Program-made: the position numbers and the translations under genes | DNA from: Diatrype stigma | Lineage: Eukaryota; Ascomycota; Sordariomycetes; Xylariales; Diatrypaceae | Length of the DNA stretch: 64,000 nt | Assembly (NCBI GenBank): GCA_022225965.2 | Contig: JAKJXP020000150.1 | Location: 19,398 to 83,397 of the forward strand | Direction of reading: 5' to 3' | Part shown: piece after piece, positions 46,912-57,548 of the stretch | Layout: the number at the start of each line of letters is the position of its first letter | How positions within the stretch are numbered: position 1 is the stretch's first letter | The notes under the pieces: model-generated | Told to the model about the DNA's origin: nothing | What the model saw: only the letters and a program-made list of their open reading frames with translations | Databases searched by the model: none

Positions 46912-48565
46912 TCATCTCGGCCCCAGTTTCTCCAGGATCCGCGGGCCCTGCTCGGCCCACTCCTCCTTCGAGATCCACATGCTCTCGTTCTGGGCCATGA
47001 TGTTGGCCAGGACGGCGCCACCGAGGAAGACCATGTGGCGGCGGCGGGGCGGGTCCTCGATGCGGACCTTGAACTTGGACAGGCGGGACGGGTCGCCGTT
47101 GAGGACGCGCGTCAGCCAGAGCTGCTTGATCTCCTTCTCTAGCCGCGACGGCAGGCCCGGGTACATGCTGCTACCGCCCGAGAGGACGATGGCCTTGTAG
47201 AGCGACGACCGCACGTCCACGTCGGCCGCCTGGATCGTCTGGAACAGGAACTCGGCGATGCCCGGCTGCTCGCAGTCCACCAGGTGCGGTTGGAACAGGC
47301 ACTCGGGCGCCTCGAACCGCTCGCTGCCCACGCGGATCACTCGCCCGTCCGGCAGCGTGTAGCTCTCGACCAGCACTGTCGTGTCCTCGCTAAGGCGCTT
47401 GTCCAGTTCCAGGTCGTACGACACGTAGCATAGCTTCTCCTTGATCTGCCGCACCGTCTCAAAGTCCGCCGTCCGGTTCAGCGCATATCCTCTCCGTAGC
47501 AGCAGCGCGATCAGGTTGCGGGTGACATCCCGGCCGGCGACGTCGAGGCGGCGGGTGAGATGGTTGAGGACGACGGACTCGTAGACGGGGACGATATGTG
47601 TGACACCATCGCCGGAATCGACGACTACGCCAGAGCTTAGACCTGAGCGTTGCCAATATGGCGTTAGTAAGCAGCTACGATAGAGCTAGGCACGGTGGGA
47701 CGGCAGGACAGCAGGACGGCAGGTTGGAGTTAAGTGTATACATGTATTCGTATATGCATGTGTGTAGGGCTGTGTGCTTCTCTTTTTACATGCACGCTTG
47801 CGAAGATAAGCAAGTATGGCATGCCATGCCATGCCATGCCCTGCCATGCTTGCTCGGATACTGGAAGACCAATACAATCTACGGAAAGAACGTACCTTGT
47901 GCATACAAGGCCAGCACGGCCTGAATAGCGACGTAGACGCCGCCGAAGCCGTAGCGCTCGAACATGACCTCGCACATCTGCTCGCGGTTCTTGAGGGGGT
48001 TCATGGGGGGCTCGGTGAGGAGGATCTTGCGGTCACGGGGGTCGATGCGCATCTTGTCGAAGAAGGTGTAGTCCCAGAGGTGCTGCATGTCGTCCCACTT
48101 CTTGACGATGCCGTTCTCCATCGGGTACGATATCTGGAGCATGGTGCGGGCGGCGGCGGCCTCGTCGCCGCACATGATGTCCTTGATGACGAGGCCGTCT
48201 GTCTCGGCGCCGCCGCGCTCCTCGGACCGCAGTATCGGCCGCCCTACGATCGACGGGAACTGGTGCTCGGGGAAGTTCTGGGCGGCGTACCCGACCTTGA
48301 GGAAACCGGTACCGCCATCGAGGACTAATTGGAGGGAGAGGGAGGTTACGGGTTAGCAATACATCAAAGTAGCGTATCATCTGTAGAGCATGGTTGCTGG
48401 AAAGACTGCAACGAAAGCATAACGGTAGGGTCCACGGCTAGGTGGCGCCCAGCCTGGCAGGAAGACAACTGATCCGGTAGCCTGGTGGGAAGAGAGATAG
48501 GTAGAAGACCAGGCAGTTCGTTGACATGATGGAACAAGCTTACCGATGGGAGGAGGATTTGCCAT
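46912..48565 (-). CDS. ARP2: Actin-related protein 2 (Arp2/3 complex)
   Basis: Exons 48565-48544, 48324-47896 and 47642-46912 (introns 219 and 253 nt, both phase 1) encode 393 aa, the normal Arp2 length. The first exon has only seven codons, M-A-N-P-P-P-I, and joins to [13 protein letters not shown], the first phosphate loop of the actin fold. Other marks are F-P-S-I-V-G-R-P, the second phosphate loop [20 protein letters not shown] and the Arp2 C-terminus W-I-S-K-E-E-W-x-E-Q-G-P. Arp2 is a subunit of the complex that nucleates branched actin filaments in endocytic patches. Intron 2 carries a GCCAT microsatellite (about 47817-47850). No defect is seen. Confidence 0.96.
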
Positions 48566-49766
48566 GGCTTCAGTACTGGCGACGAGTTATGGGCAACAGG
48601 CAAGAGTGCCTGTGTATGTGCTGCCTGCAGTTGCGGTGGGCGGTGGGCGGTGGGCGGACGTAAGTGAGGAAATCAAGGGGGGATCGAAGAGTAGTAGCGA
48701 CAATAAAAGACAAGTCAGCCAGCCGTCTGGTGGGATTGGTCGGGAGTTCCAGGAATCAAGGGGCGAGTGGGTGAGTGTGAGTGTGAGTAGGTGAGTGAGT
48801 TGAGGTAACTGGTGTCCAGTGAGCTTGGCTGGTATGGATGGATCTCGGTATGGATCACGGAGTTGGCAAGCTGAGCAAGTCGTCACTGTGAGGCTTAGTT
48901 AGGCTTGTATGTGGTGGTGCTCTGTGTGTACGTAGGTACCTACCTGTATGTAGGTATGGACTACGTAGCAGTATCGAGGCTGGAGGTATGTGGCTGGTAA
49001 GGGGAAGTGGGCACTGATCACAGTGGGGTAGCAGCTAGCTAGACGTGCTATGTAGTACATTATAGCCCCTGCAATACATGTAGTAGTTAGGGCGTTGCTC
49101 AGAACCTACTATGTAGTATGTACATACAGGCTGCTGAGGCGCCTGATAGCCCCGCGTCTGGCTGTCTTCGTGCTTGGTTGGGTACATAACTAGGTAGGTA
49201 GGTAGGTGCATACATACAAGGTGGATTTTGGCATCTTGAGCTCCCCCCACATCCCCCCCCCCCTATAATCCTAGGTACTTATACTTGGTAATTGCCCCGC
49301 AGTCGAGAGGGGGGTGGACAGTCACTGGTCGGGGAGCAACGATCTAACTTGAAGGGATGTCGAGTGGTTTTCTTTTTTTTTCATGACCAATTCAAATGGA
49401 TAAACGAGAACGTCTATGTAAACGGAGAGAATGCTGTTTTCGTAAGGGTTACATATAAGAATGTGACCCTCATTATTGCGTTTATACCGTTTGATTTCGA
49501 GCATGCGCATGTCCTCATCACGATCTAGGGTTTTCTGACCAGTCGCCCACTCGCTCATTCACTGACTCGGCCATTCACTCAATTGCTCCCCAGTGGTACA
49601 GGACTAGAATATCGACATCCGCCACCAAGGCACCAATTGGAAGGCTTTGGTTAAGTATCGACAACAAGCCAGCCAGCCGGCCACCTACGCACCCTCGTCA
49701 CCTAGCTTTATAGCTACTTAGCAAGGATTCAGGGGAGCGCTTGACCTAGCAAGCAAGCAAGCAACT
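48566..49766. other. Intergenic, divergent promoters of ARP2 and the racemase gene
   Basis: The two genes are transcribed away from each other across about 1.2 kb. The region has GTGAGT repeats (48771-48803), a TAGG tetranucleotide run (49190-49207) and a C run near 49250-49262. No gene is recognised. Confidence 0.55.
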
Positions 49767-50810
49767 ATGTCATCCCCGTCCCATTCCCATTCCCAACCCC
49801 CCCACCCCTCCCAGCTATCCCGAGTCCGGGGCCGGCAGACCAAGATCCTCGTGCTGAACCCGAACTCGTCAGCGGCCATGACGGACGGCCTGCGATCCGC
49901 CGTCGAGGACAGCATCCTGGATCTGGGGTACGCGACCGAGGTGCACGCGTACACGGCGCCGTCGCCCGCCGCGCCCGCCAGCATTGACGACGCGGCCGGC
50001 ATCACGCAGAGCGCCGCCGCTGTGCTAGCGGATCCCTTGCTACGGGGCCCGCACCCGGATCCCAGCAGCGGCGACTCGAGGGGAAATGCCTGGGCCGATG
50101 ACTACGATGGCATCCTCGTCGCTTGCTTCAGCGTGCACCCGCTGGTGCGGGAGCTGCTGCGGAGCGGGGGTGCGCCAGGGTCCGGGTCCGGGTCCGGCGG
50201 GGGTGGGCGTGCGGGTGCCAATTCTCCGTCTTCTTCGGCGTCCTCCCGGCCCTCTCGGGCCCGGGCCGTGATCGGCATTTTCGAAGCGAGCATCCTAGCT
50301 GCGCTCCTGCTTTTACCGCCGCCGCCCCCTACGTCTCCCCCCTCTTTCGCCTCGTCCTTCCCCAGCACATTCGAGCAGCAGCAACAGCAGCAGTGGGGCA
50401 TCGTGACGACGGGCAAGTTCTGGGAGGAGCACCTGAGCGAAGGGGTGCGGTCGTTCCTCGGCAGCGGCAACGGCAACAGTAGCAGGTTCGCGGGCGTCCA
50501 GTCGACGGGCCTCAACGCATCCGATTTCCACAGCGGCGTGTCGCCCGAGGTGGTGCGCCAGAAGCTAGGGGAGGCTACCAAGCGGTTGCTCGGCGGCGGC
50601 CGGACCACCGTCATCGTCATGGGGTGCGCGGGCATGGCCGGACTGGAAGAGATCATCCGCGGCGCCGCCGCCGAGGAAGTCAGCGAGCGCTTCGCCTACG
50701 ATCTGTTGCACGTGGTCGATGGTGTACGGGCCGGTCTCCTGCAACTCGACTCCATGATCAAGCATCAGAGATTACGTGCGCCACGCACGGCTAGCTACTT
50801 GGGTAGTTAA
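49767..50810 (+). CDS. DCG1-like Asp/Glu/hydantoin racemase family protein
   Basis: A single exon of 347 aa begins with a Ser/His/Pro-rich leader of about 25 residues, then K-I-L-V-L-N-P-N-S-S-A-A-M-T, the opening of DCG1 and hydantoin racemases. The two catalytic cysteines of the family are present: Cys120 in V-A-C-F-S-V-H-P-L and Cys287 in V-M-G-C-A-G-M-A-G. Yeast DCG1 is regulated with allantoin-degradation genes, so a role in purine-nitrogen or hydantoin metabolism is plausible but not shown. The protein is about 100 residues longer than yeast DCG1 owing to Gly/Ser, Pro and poly-Gln linkers (about 133-165, 183-200 and 204-209) in positions likely to be surface loops. A GAGAAC hexamer array follows the stop codon directly. 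It converges on the transporter gene with 201 bp between stop codons. Confidence 0.88.
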   Translation: MSSPSHSHSQPPHPSQLSRVRGRQTKILVLNPNSSAAMTDGLRSAVEDSILDLGYATEVHAYTAPSPAAPASIDDAAGITQSAAAVLADPLLRGPHPDPSSGDSRGNAWADDYDGILVACFSVHPLVRELLRSGGAPGSGSGSGGGGRAGANSPSSSASSRPSRARAVIGIFEASILAALLLLPPPPPTSPPSFASSFPSTFEQQQQQQWGIVTTGKFWEEHLSEGVRSFLGSGNGNSSRFAGVQSTGLNASDFHSGVSPEVVRQKLGEATKRLLGGGRTTVIVMGCAGMAGLEEIIRGAAAEEVSERFAYDLLHVVDGVRAGLLQLDSMIKHQRLRAPRTASYLGS

Positions 50811-50811
50811 C

Positions 50812-50835
50812 GAGAACGAGAACGAGAACGAGAAC
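50812..50835. repeat. GAGAAC hexamer array
   Basis: Four GAGAAC/ACGAGA units immediately downstream of the racemase stop codon. Confidence 0.85.
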
Positions 50836-51011
50836 GTGGCTAAGTAGGGCACAATTTGTTAAATTCTGTATTTCTTGTTGTACGTACTAGGAGGCTATAA
50901 AGGCCGTCCCGCCATCTTAGGTAGACTAGGACAATGTTTTCCTAGGTATAATAAATACTGACTCATGCCACACTAACGTGCGCATGCATACGCCTACCCA
51001 CTTCTGTCTGC

Positions 51012-52788
51012 TCAATCGATCCGTCGCGTCCGGCCCCAGACCTCATCGGCATCCTTCGTGCCCTTGGACTCGGGAACCCGCCAGAAGACGAACAAGCCGC
51101 ACAGGACCGCCAACGCGGTGAAGATAAAGTACACCCAGCCGGCGCCGCCGAAACGCTCGTTCAACGCCACATTGATAATGGGGAAGAACTGCGCTACGAG
51201 GAAAGTAGCCACGTAGCTAGCACCCAGGCACCAGGACTGTGTGGCGCCCACGGCCTCCTGTCCCACCAGCTCCGACGCGAGGATGAAGGGCACGGGGCCC
51301 AGACCAACGGCGAAGAAAGCCACGAAGAACATGACCATCACGGCCGAGAGGATCTGGGTGCCGAACATGATGGAGAGCGCCAGGATCAGCGAGCTGGTGC
51401 CCTGCCCAACGATCGAGATCAGGAGGCACGTCTTGCGCCCGAGCTTGTCCGGCAGTGGCGAGCACGCCAACGTGGTGATCAGGTTGATAGCCGAGATGAT
51501 GATGGTCAGCAGTGCCGAGTCGACGGGGAGGATGTCCCGCAGCAGCGACACCGAGTACATGATGATGGAGTTGATGCCGCACAGCTGCTGCGAAGCCATG
51601 GCCCCGACGCAGGCGAGGACTGCTGGTCGGTAGAACGGATCCCGAATGACTTCGAAGAAACCGAGGTTCTGGCCGCTCTTCGCACCACCGGTAACCTTAT
51701 TACCAGTCGTCGGTGCTCCTCCGCTCGAGCCGGCGGGGGGGTTAGCTGCCTGTTCAGCATCATCGTCCAACAGCGCCGCCGCTTCGTCGGGCAGACCGAA
51801 GTCAGCCCCCCAGGTGGAAACCTCGTCGCCGATATCGTAGTTCCTACCACGAATCCTCTGCAAGGTCTGCTTCGCGTGCGCCGCGCTCTTGTTGGCGGCG
51901 AGCCAGGCGGGGCTCTCAGGCACGAACAGCGTCCCGAGCCCCTGGGCGGCAGCGATCATGACGCCGGCGCCCAGGACCCAGCGCCAGGCGGAGCCGTAGC
52001 TGAGGAAGTAGCCGAGGGTCTGCGTCAGCACGATGCCCACATTGATACTGACTTGGGTCATGGCGCCGAACGTGCCCCGCTCGGCAGGAGGCGCGACCTC
52101 GCTGATGTATAGCGGCACGATGACGGTGGCGGCGCCAGCACCGATGCCGGCGAGAACCCGCCCGATCGACATGACGGCGATGGAGCCAGCGAGCGTCTCG
52201 ATAACAGAGCCCGCAGCGAAGAAGAGACTCGTTAGACGCATGGCGAAGAGGCGGCCCCGCGCCGAGGCCAGGGGTCCCGAGGTCAGAGCCCCAATCAGAC
52301 CGCCGAGTGTGAACATACTAGACACTACGGCGTACTGGGCATCGTTCATGGGGATGCAGTCGGGAAGGGCAGCGGAAGTCACAGCCGCTCCGTCGACGAG
52401 GCGGGGTGAGGTTGAGATGACGGGGCTTAGGGAGGCGTAGAGGCGCGAGGAGATAGGGTTCTTGAGCCGACAGGAGATGACATCTTGAGGAGCATTGAGC
52501 TCAGCCTAGATGGGGTGACACAGGGTGGACAAGTTGTTAGTAGGTGCTTATACTATCTAAGTACGAATATGGCTACTTATGTAGTCACTTCCTATGATGA
52601 GATGGGTGGCCTGGGTGTGAGTGACGAGGAGGAATGTGGACGTAAACGTGAACGATGGGACGTATGAAGTTATTCCAGCTTACCAGATGGAAACCGAATT
52701 GCAGGGGACCAAGTGTTGATATGATCATCATCAAGATCAAATAGGTCGACACATCCCTGGCGACCTGCTGCAACCCCGGAGAAGGCAT
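51012..52788 (-). CDS. MFS sugar-transporter-family protein (YBR241C/Vps73 type)
   Basis: Exons 52788-52684 and 52505-51012 (intron 178 nt, phase 0) encode 532 aa. The junction produces F-G-F-H-L-A-E-L-N-A-P-Q-D-V-I-S-C, matching the signature of the yeast YBR241C/Vps73 group in the first membrane segment and following loop. About 12 membrane segments are visible. Sugar-porter marks are G-R-V-L-A-G-I-G-A-G (segment 4), V-P-E-S-P-A-W-L (end of segment 6), Q-Q-L-C-G-I-N-S-I-I-M-Y (segment 7), D-K-L-G-R-K (loop 8-9) and V-P-E-S-K-G at the end of segment 12. The loop between segments 6 and 7 has a Gly/Ser/Pro-rich insert. The yeast relatives sit in the vacuolar membrane and their substrate is not established, so no substrate is assigned. 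The ATG at 52788 is supported by conservation right after it. Confidence 0.92.
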
Positions 52789-54660
52789 CTTCGATTGTAT
52801 AAGCGTAGTTCTATGTCTATCTCTGTCCTTCTAACATTAATCCAGTGCGACGAGGGAGGTTGGTTTGCTATTGGTCTAGTGGTCACGACTGCACGACGTG
52901 TCTATCGGGATATGAAATAAAGAGCAGCGCGTCGGTGGAAGTTCAGGGTCTCGAGTTGCTAACGAGAGAAGGGCTTGACAGGAAATTGGAGGTTCACATG
53001 AACAGACGAATGAAGCCCTTAAGGTTGGACACGGCGGTTGGAAATGATGTGCCGGTGGAACAGCTGCAACCTGCACCTACCACTGCTACCTCCAACCTTA
53101 CCGCCTCGACAAGTATGTACAATACCCAGGTATGAAGGAGGTAAGCACGGTCAGGTAGGCAGGCAGCAGGTATGGTCGGTGGGTTATAGTTCAAGGTTGC
53201 ATGTGCGTGGTACGAAGTAAAGTCGTCATTTCCAGTTATTACGTCGCTACATGTATGTAGGTATCGTACCGTTATCAGGTAGCAGCGGAACTGAGCTTCA
53301 GGTTGCTGATAACCGCCGGCACTGGAAATGAAACCCCAGCTCCATGTAAGTGGGCCACCGCCTACCTTACTTAGCGTTTAACCAGAACCCGCTTCGGTAT
53401 TATGATAATATTTGCAAAGCAGATATTTTCAGTCAGTGCATAGTTGGCTATCCTCTTAACTGCATAATTACTCCTTACCCCTATCGTATAGCCCTATCTA
53501 GCTAATGCCCCTGCAAAAGGCTGGACTCTTATGTATGCATTTCAACCCGCACTTAAGATGTATTAGAATATCATTGAGATTTTCCATAGGAAGCGGGCGA
53601 CGGAATATTTCGAATCTTCGAGGGGGGAAAAGGGAAGGGGGGTAAGACCAAGTTTTCTGCATAATAGAGACCGCATATGATATCCTTAACATCGTATATT
53701 TCTACCTGATAAGCGCCCGCGAGACTGGTTACTCCGGCAACTGCCAGCTTCGACTTCTCGATACTGAAGTTAAAGGCTCATATACAAATTTAAGCCACTG
53801 GCAAGAAGCTGACGAGCAAGAGGAAATATGCGGCAGAGAACAGATGTTGGACAGTGTCATCGTAACTTCCTGACCTAGAGACTGGTTCTCTTGTCAGATG
53901 CCCGGAAAGCATCTTCCTTTCTATTACAAGATGGGGTTAGAGATGTACTTGAACAGAACACCTAGCTTGATGACGAGACTTCGTCAAGTAAGCTGAATCG
54001 TTTCCAGCATGCCGCAAAGTAAGTTCTCGAGAAATACTTGTGATATATTCAGCACCACTTCGCTTATATACTATATAACCTTGGTAAATCTTGCATAGCC
54101 CTTGTTCACTAATGTGCTCACTGGGAGCTAAGTTTCGTAGCATAATTACTGTCAAAGCAAAGTTTTAATCAACGCATGCAGTATCAGCTTTCTGGGGCTA
54201 ACAGAAACTGAGAGATGAGACAGCACGTTGAGGTGCCTCGGATGGCTGCGATTTGAAAAGGAGGGGTATAAGAAGAGCCAATTCGCTCCAGACTGCGGCC
54301 AATCACTTGCATAGCCCACGCGCCACCTTATCAGAGCATCGTCAGCGTTACAGTGCATGAAGATTCGGTGAATTACATTGTAGGGTTCTATCACATCATT
54401 TGTGGCTTGTGGCGGAGCATTATGCAACCTGCAGCAGACAGGCAGAAAGGTAGGCAGACAGACAGACAGGCAGACAAAGTGGGCAGACAGGGTGGGCGGA
54501 GTACTATGCAGCCTGCAGCAGAGATGCAGGCAGGCAGGTTGGGCAGATAGGGTGGGTAGACAGACGTAGCGGTACTATGCACCCCCTCTTGATTTCGACC
54601 GACTTCATGGCCTCGCATATTTATAAAGTCAATGTTGCCCCTATGTTGTATACCCGCAAC
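52789..54660. other. Intergenic, 1.9 kb
   Basis: This is the upstream region of the transporter gene and the presumptive lost 5' part of the ankyrin gene. The middle (53400-54200) is moderately AT-rich without relics I can read. It contains a tandem repeat at 54421-54580. Confidence 0.5.
54421..54580. repeat. Two-copy tandem duplication with CAGACAGG subrepeats
   Basis: Two degenerate copies of a roughly 70-85 bp unit, each starting TATGCA[AG]CCTGCAGCAGA and ending in GGGTGG-rich sequence and GTAC. Inside each copy lie runs of GGCAGACAGA-type subrepeats. It directly precedes the readable ankyrin frame. Confidence 0.7.
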
Positions 54661-54683
54661 TCTCCATATCAACCCTGATGTAG

Positions 54684-57132
54684 CGTCAACTGGGTCTTGC
54701 AAATATTCTCCTAGAAAGGGGGGCCGATCCAACACTGGTACATGGAGAGGGATGTGATGTGGCACTAGAAGCTGCCGGCGTTGGAAACGTACCCTTATTG
54801 CAAGTTTTGCACAACTCGAAAGACTGGGCTCGGAAGATAAATTGGCATAGGACTATGGACATGAAAATATATGACGAGGAGTGCCATGGGCTTAATGCTT
54901 TACATTTGTCTGCGATACACGGAAAGCTGGACTCCCTGAGGTTCTATATAGATTCCAAAATCATCACTGACCTCAACACAAAAAGCAGTGAACTTTACAC
55001 ACCACTCCATCTGGCAGCTGGTACTGGGGCGCTAGAAGTCGCCAAGTTCCTTCAGGATCATCACGCAGAGATTAATCCTCGAACAAAAGATGGGAACTTA
55101 CCATTACATTACGCCGTCCAAAATGGCCGATATGGAATCGTCAAGTTTCTCCTTGGGTGGGGAAGCGAGATGACCCCGAATTCACGGGGTTATACCCCGT
55201 TGGCAATAGCCTACGAAAGAAACGATCAGCCAATGATCAGCTGCATTCTCGAAGCAGATAAATAAAGAAGCCCGGAAGTTCATTCAAGATTACGCAAAGG
55301 AGATATGGCCCAGGCGCTGCAGAGAGCCATTCTGGCCAATGATATGAATTGTCTGAAGACTTTGAATCGTCAAGGTTGCGATCTAGACATCGACATACCC
55401 GGCAACATCGATACTGCCCCATTCGTTACTCCATTGATGCTCGCTATCCAACACCGAAGATCTACTATCATTGAGTGGCTACTAGATAATGGGGCATCTA
55501 CTAATGTGTATCGATCCCAAAAGGATGGCTATGATGCTTCGCCACTTCACGAATTGATTAGAGATACCGAACTGAACGGTTGCTTACCGGCCATTTTGAG
55601 GAGATATATACAGAATGGAGACGTCGACGAACATGTAGAGGTTATTGAAGAAGCAGTTGCAAGTCAGAACCATGTCGGTCTCAGGCAATTCATTAAGCAT
55701 ATGAAAAATAATGCGAAGCACTACGCGTAAGTATACGACATGGTTTATGTTCAAGCTACCGGCCCCTTCTTTGCTCACGTTATTTAAACTAACTTTCAAG
55801 GAGGAATATGGTCGGAGAAGATCAAAAGGGATATTCGGGACAATCATAAATCGACCAACCGAACGGGGCCGTTCACTATTACACGGGGCAGCATACCATG
55901 GACAAGTTGAATCGGTCAAACTACTTCTCCAAAATGGGGCTGAGATCGACGCTCTTGACCATGTCCATTTCACACCTCTCTATGGAGCCATTTCACGGGG
56001 TAACAGCGATATAGTGAGGTTTCTAGTAACGAATGGTGCTTCCTTGGAATTCCAAGATCTTGGTGGTTTTACTCCGCTAATGTTCGCGGTTCGAATGGGA
56101 CGCCTAGACGTGGTCAATATTTTGCTCGCTGCCAAAGCAAATCCACATACATTGGACCATAACTACCATTCATGCCTCCATAATGCGGGGATGGGACCAT
56201 GGTATAACATAGCTATATTTGCAGTTCTTTTACAGTTGGGTCTCAATCCACACCACAAATCCGAGCAAGGGCTTTCTGCCATACACGACGCGATGTTCAA
56301 TAATGAATTTGCGTCATTCTTGCTGCATTTGGATATTCGATTGGAAGATAGCGGGCCCTTGACTTGGACCTTCTTTACTCCCGCAGATGCCATGGCCTGC
56401 CTAACTAACAAGTTTCGGTTATACCAACGCAGGCTTGGAAGGGATAATTTCCGGTATATGATGAACACCGAACCAAGCGTGGGTTGGAGCCCCCTTTGCC
56501 GTTTAGCGGCGAATGGGTCGTTGGCCGCCATGAACAACCTCCTGTCATTGGGTGCCCGCATCGACTTTGAAGGATGCCCATCAGGCACCGCTTTGATGGC
56601 TGCCTGCTCTGCCACCCAGTTCAATTCGATCAAATTTTTGGTACGTCGAGGCGCACCCCTGACTTACTACGGTAAAGATGGGTTTCGATCCGCCTTCGAA
56701 TTATCAAAGAACTCCCAGAGAACTTTGCATTGGTTATTGATTGGACGCTTTCTAGATCAGAGAAAGCTGGAGCATGCTGCAGGGGCTGGCCTGTTAGCTC
56801 AAGATATTATAACGAAGCCTTGGAGTGGCGTCACAAAAGCTGAGATGATCATCACTGGGCGGTTAGAGAGAAACCCATCCGAATCACTGAAGGGCTACTT
56901 AATACGACTTAGAAAGGCGAAGATGAGGTGGAGAGGAAAGGTCGTCCCGCAAAGCGACACACTCCAAACACACCGCAGTTCTTGGTTGGTTCCCACAGAG
57001 ATAGTCCGTATCCATCCGGAAGGCTATGAAGTTCGTGAGAGCAGTGGTGATAAGAGAACGAACATCGCCAGGACGGGGCTGGCCGACGGCGGGCATCTCC
57101 CAACTATACCCGAGGTGTCTGACATACCATGA
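54684..57132 (+). pseudogene. Ankyrin-repeat protein gene, apparently broken
   Basis: Ankyrin repeats can be read nearly continuously over 2.4 kb. The first frame gives L-A-N-I-L-L-E-R-G-A-D-P, then G-L-N-A-L-H-L-S-A-I-H-G and Y-T-P-L-H-L-A-A-G-T-G-A-L-E-V-A-K-F-L up to an in-frame TAA at 55263. The same frame resumes with D-M-A-Q-A-L-Q-R-A-I-L and T-P-L-M-L-A-I-Q-H. An intron follows (GTAAGT at 55727, branch ACTAAC, acceptor CAAG at 55800), and after it the frame carrying R-S-L-L-H-G-A-A-Y-H-G is one base out of phase. It then runs openly to the TGA at 57132. A TAG also stands at 54681, one C-to-T change from CAG. No start with a credible N-terminus is seen. Three defects point to a pseudogene. 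Alternatively 54759-55265 and 55305-57132 are separate genes, or unusual splicing rescues the frame. Ankyrin proteins bind other proteins; no partner domain is visible. Confidence 0.75.
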
Positions 57133-57548
57133 TTATAGCACAGGGAATTTCGCACGGATCATGGAACACTTTTCATCAGTCGAGCTTCCATTAGACCGCC
57201 AGGCTGGAAGTTGAACAATACTAAAACCCCCTCTTACACGCTTCCGTATATATAGTCATATCACTACGTTTCCTTTATCTCAACTTCTGTCGCCTATTAA
57301 CAGGCTGATAAGAGGTCACTCTGGCGTTTTCATCCGTAGCTTATGAGATATGCAAGAAGCAACAGATTGCCATAATGTCCATAGCGTGAATAATGCCTTA
57401 ATGAAAACCTATCAACTATTGCATAATTCCATTAAAGGGCAGTTATATCCCCTATTATATATGTCCATATCTAGACAGGCTGGTATATCTTAAATTAATG
57501 TTTAATGCCGAACTTATCGTGACTCCTAGACATTGATACACACGAGGT
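57133..57548. other. Short AT-rich intergenic stretch
   Basis: About 400 bp between the ankyrin frame (plus) and the 3' end of the next gene (minus). Moderately AT-rich, with no feature recognised. Confidence 0.55.

Noticed and set aside
49292..49558. Overlapping 78-codon frames on both strands
   Set aside because: Mirror-image openness in a short AT-balanced stretch; no start context or motif.
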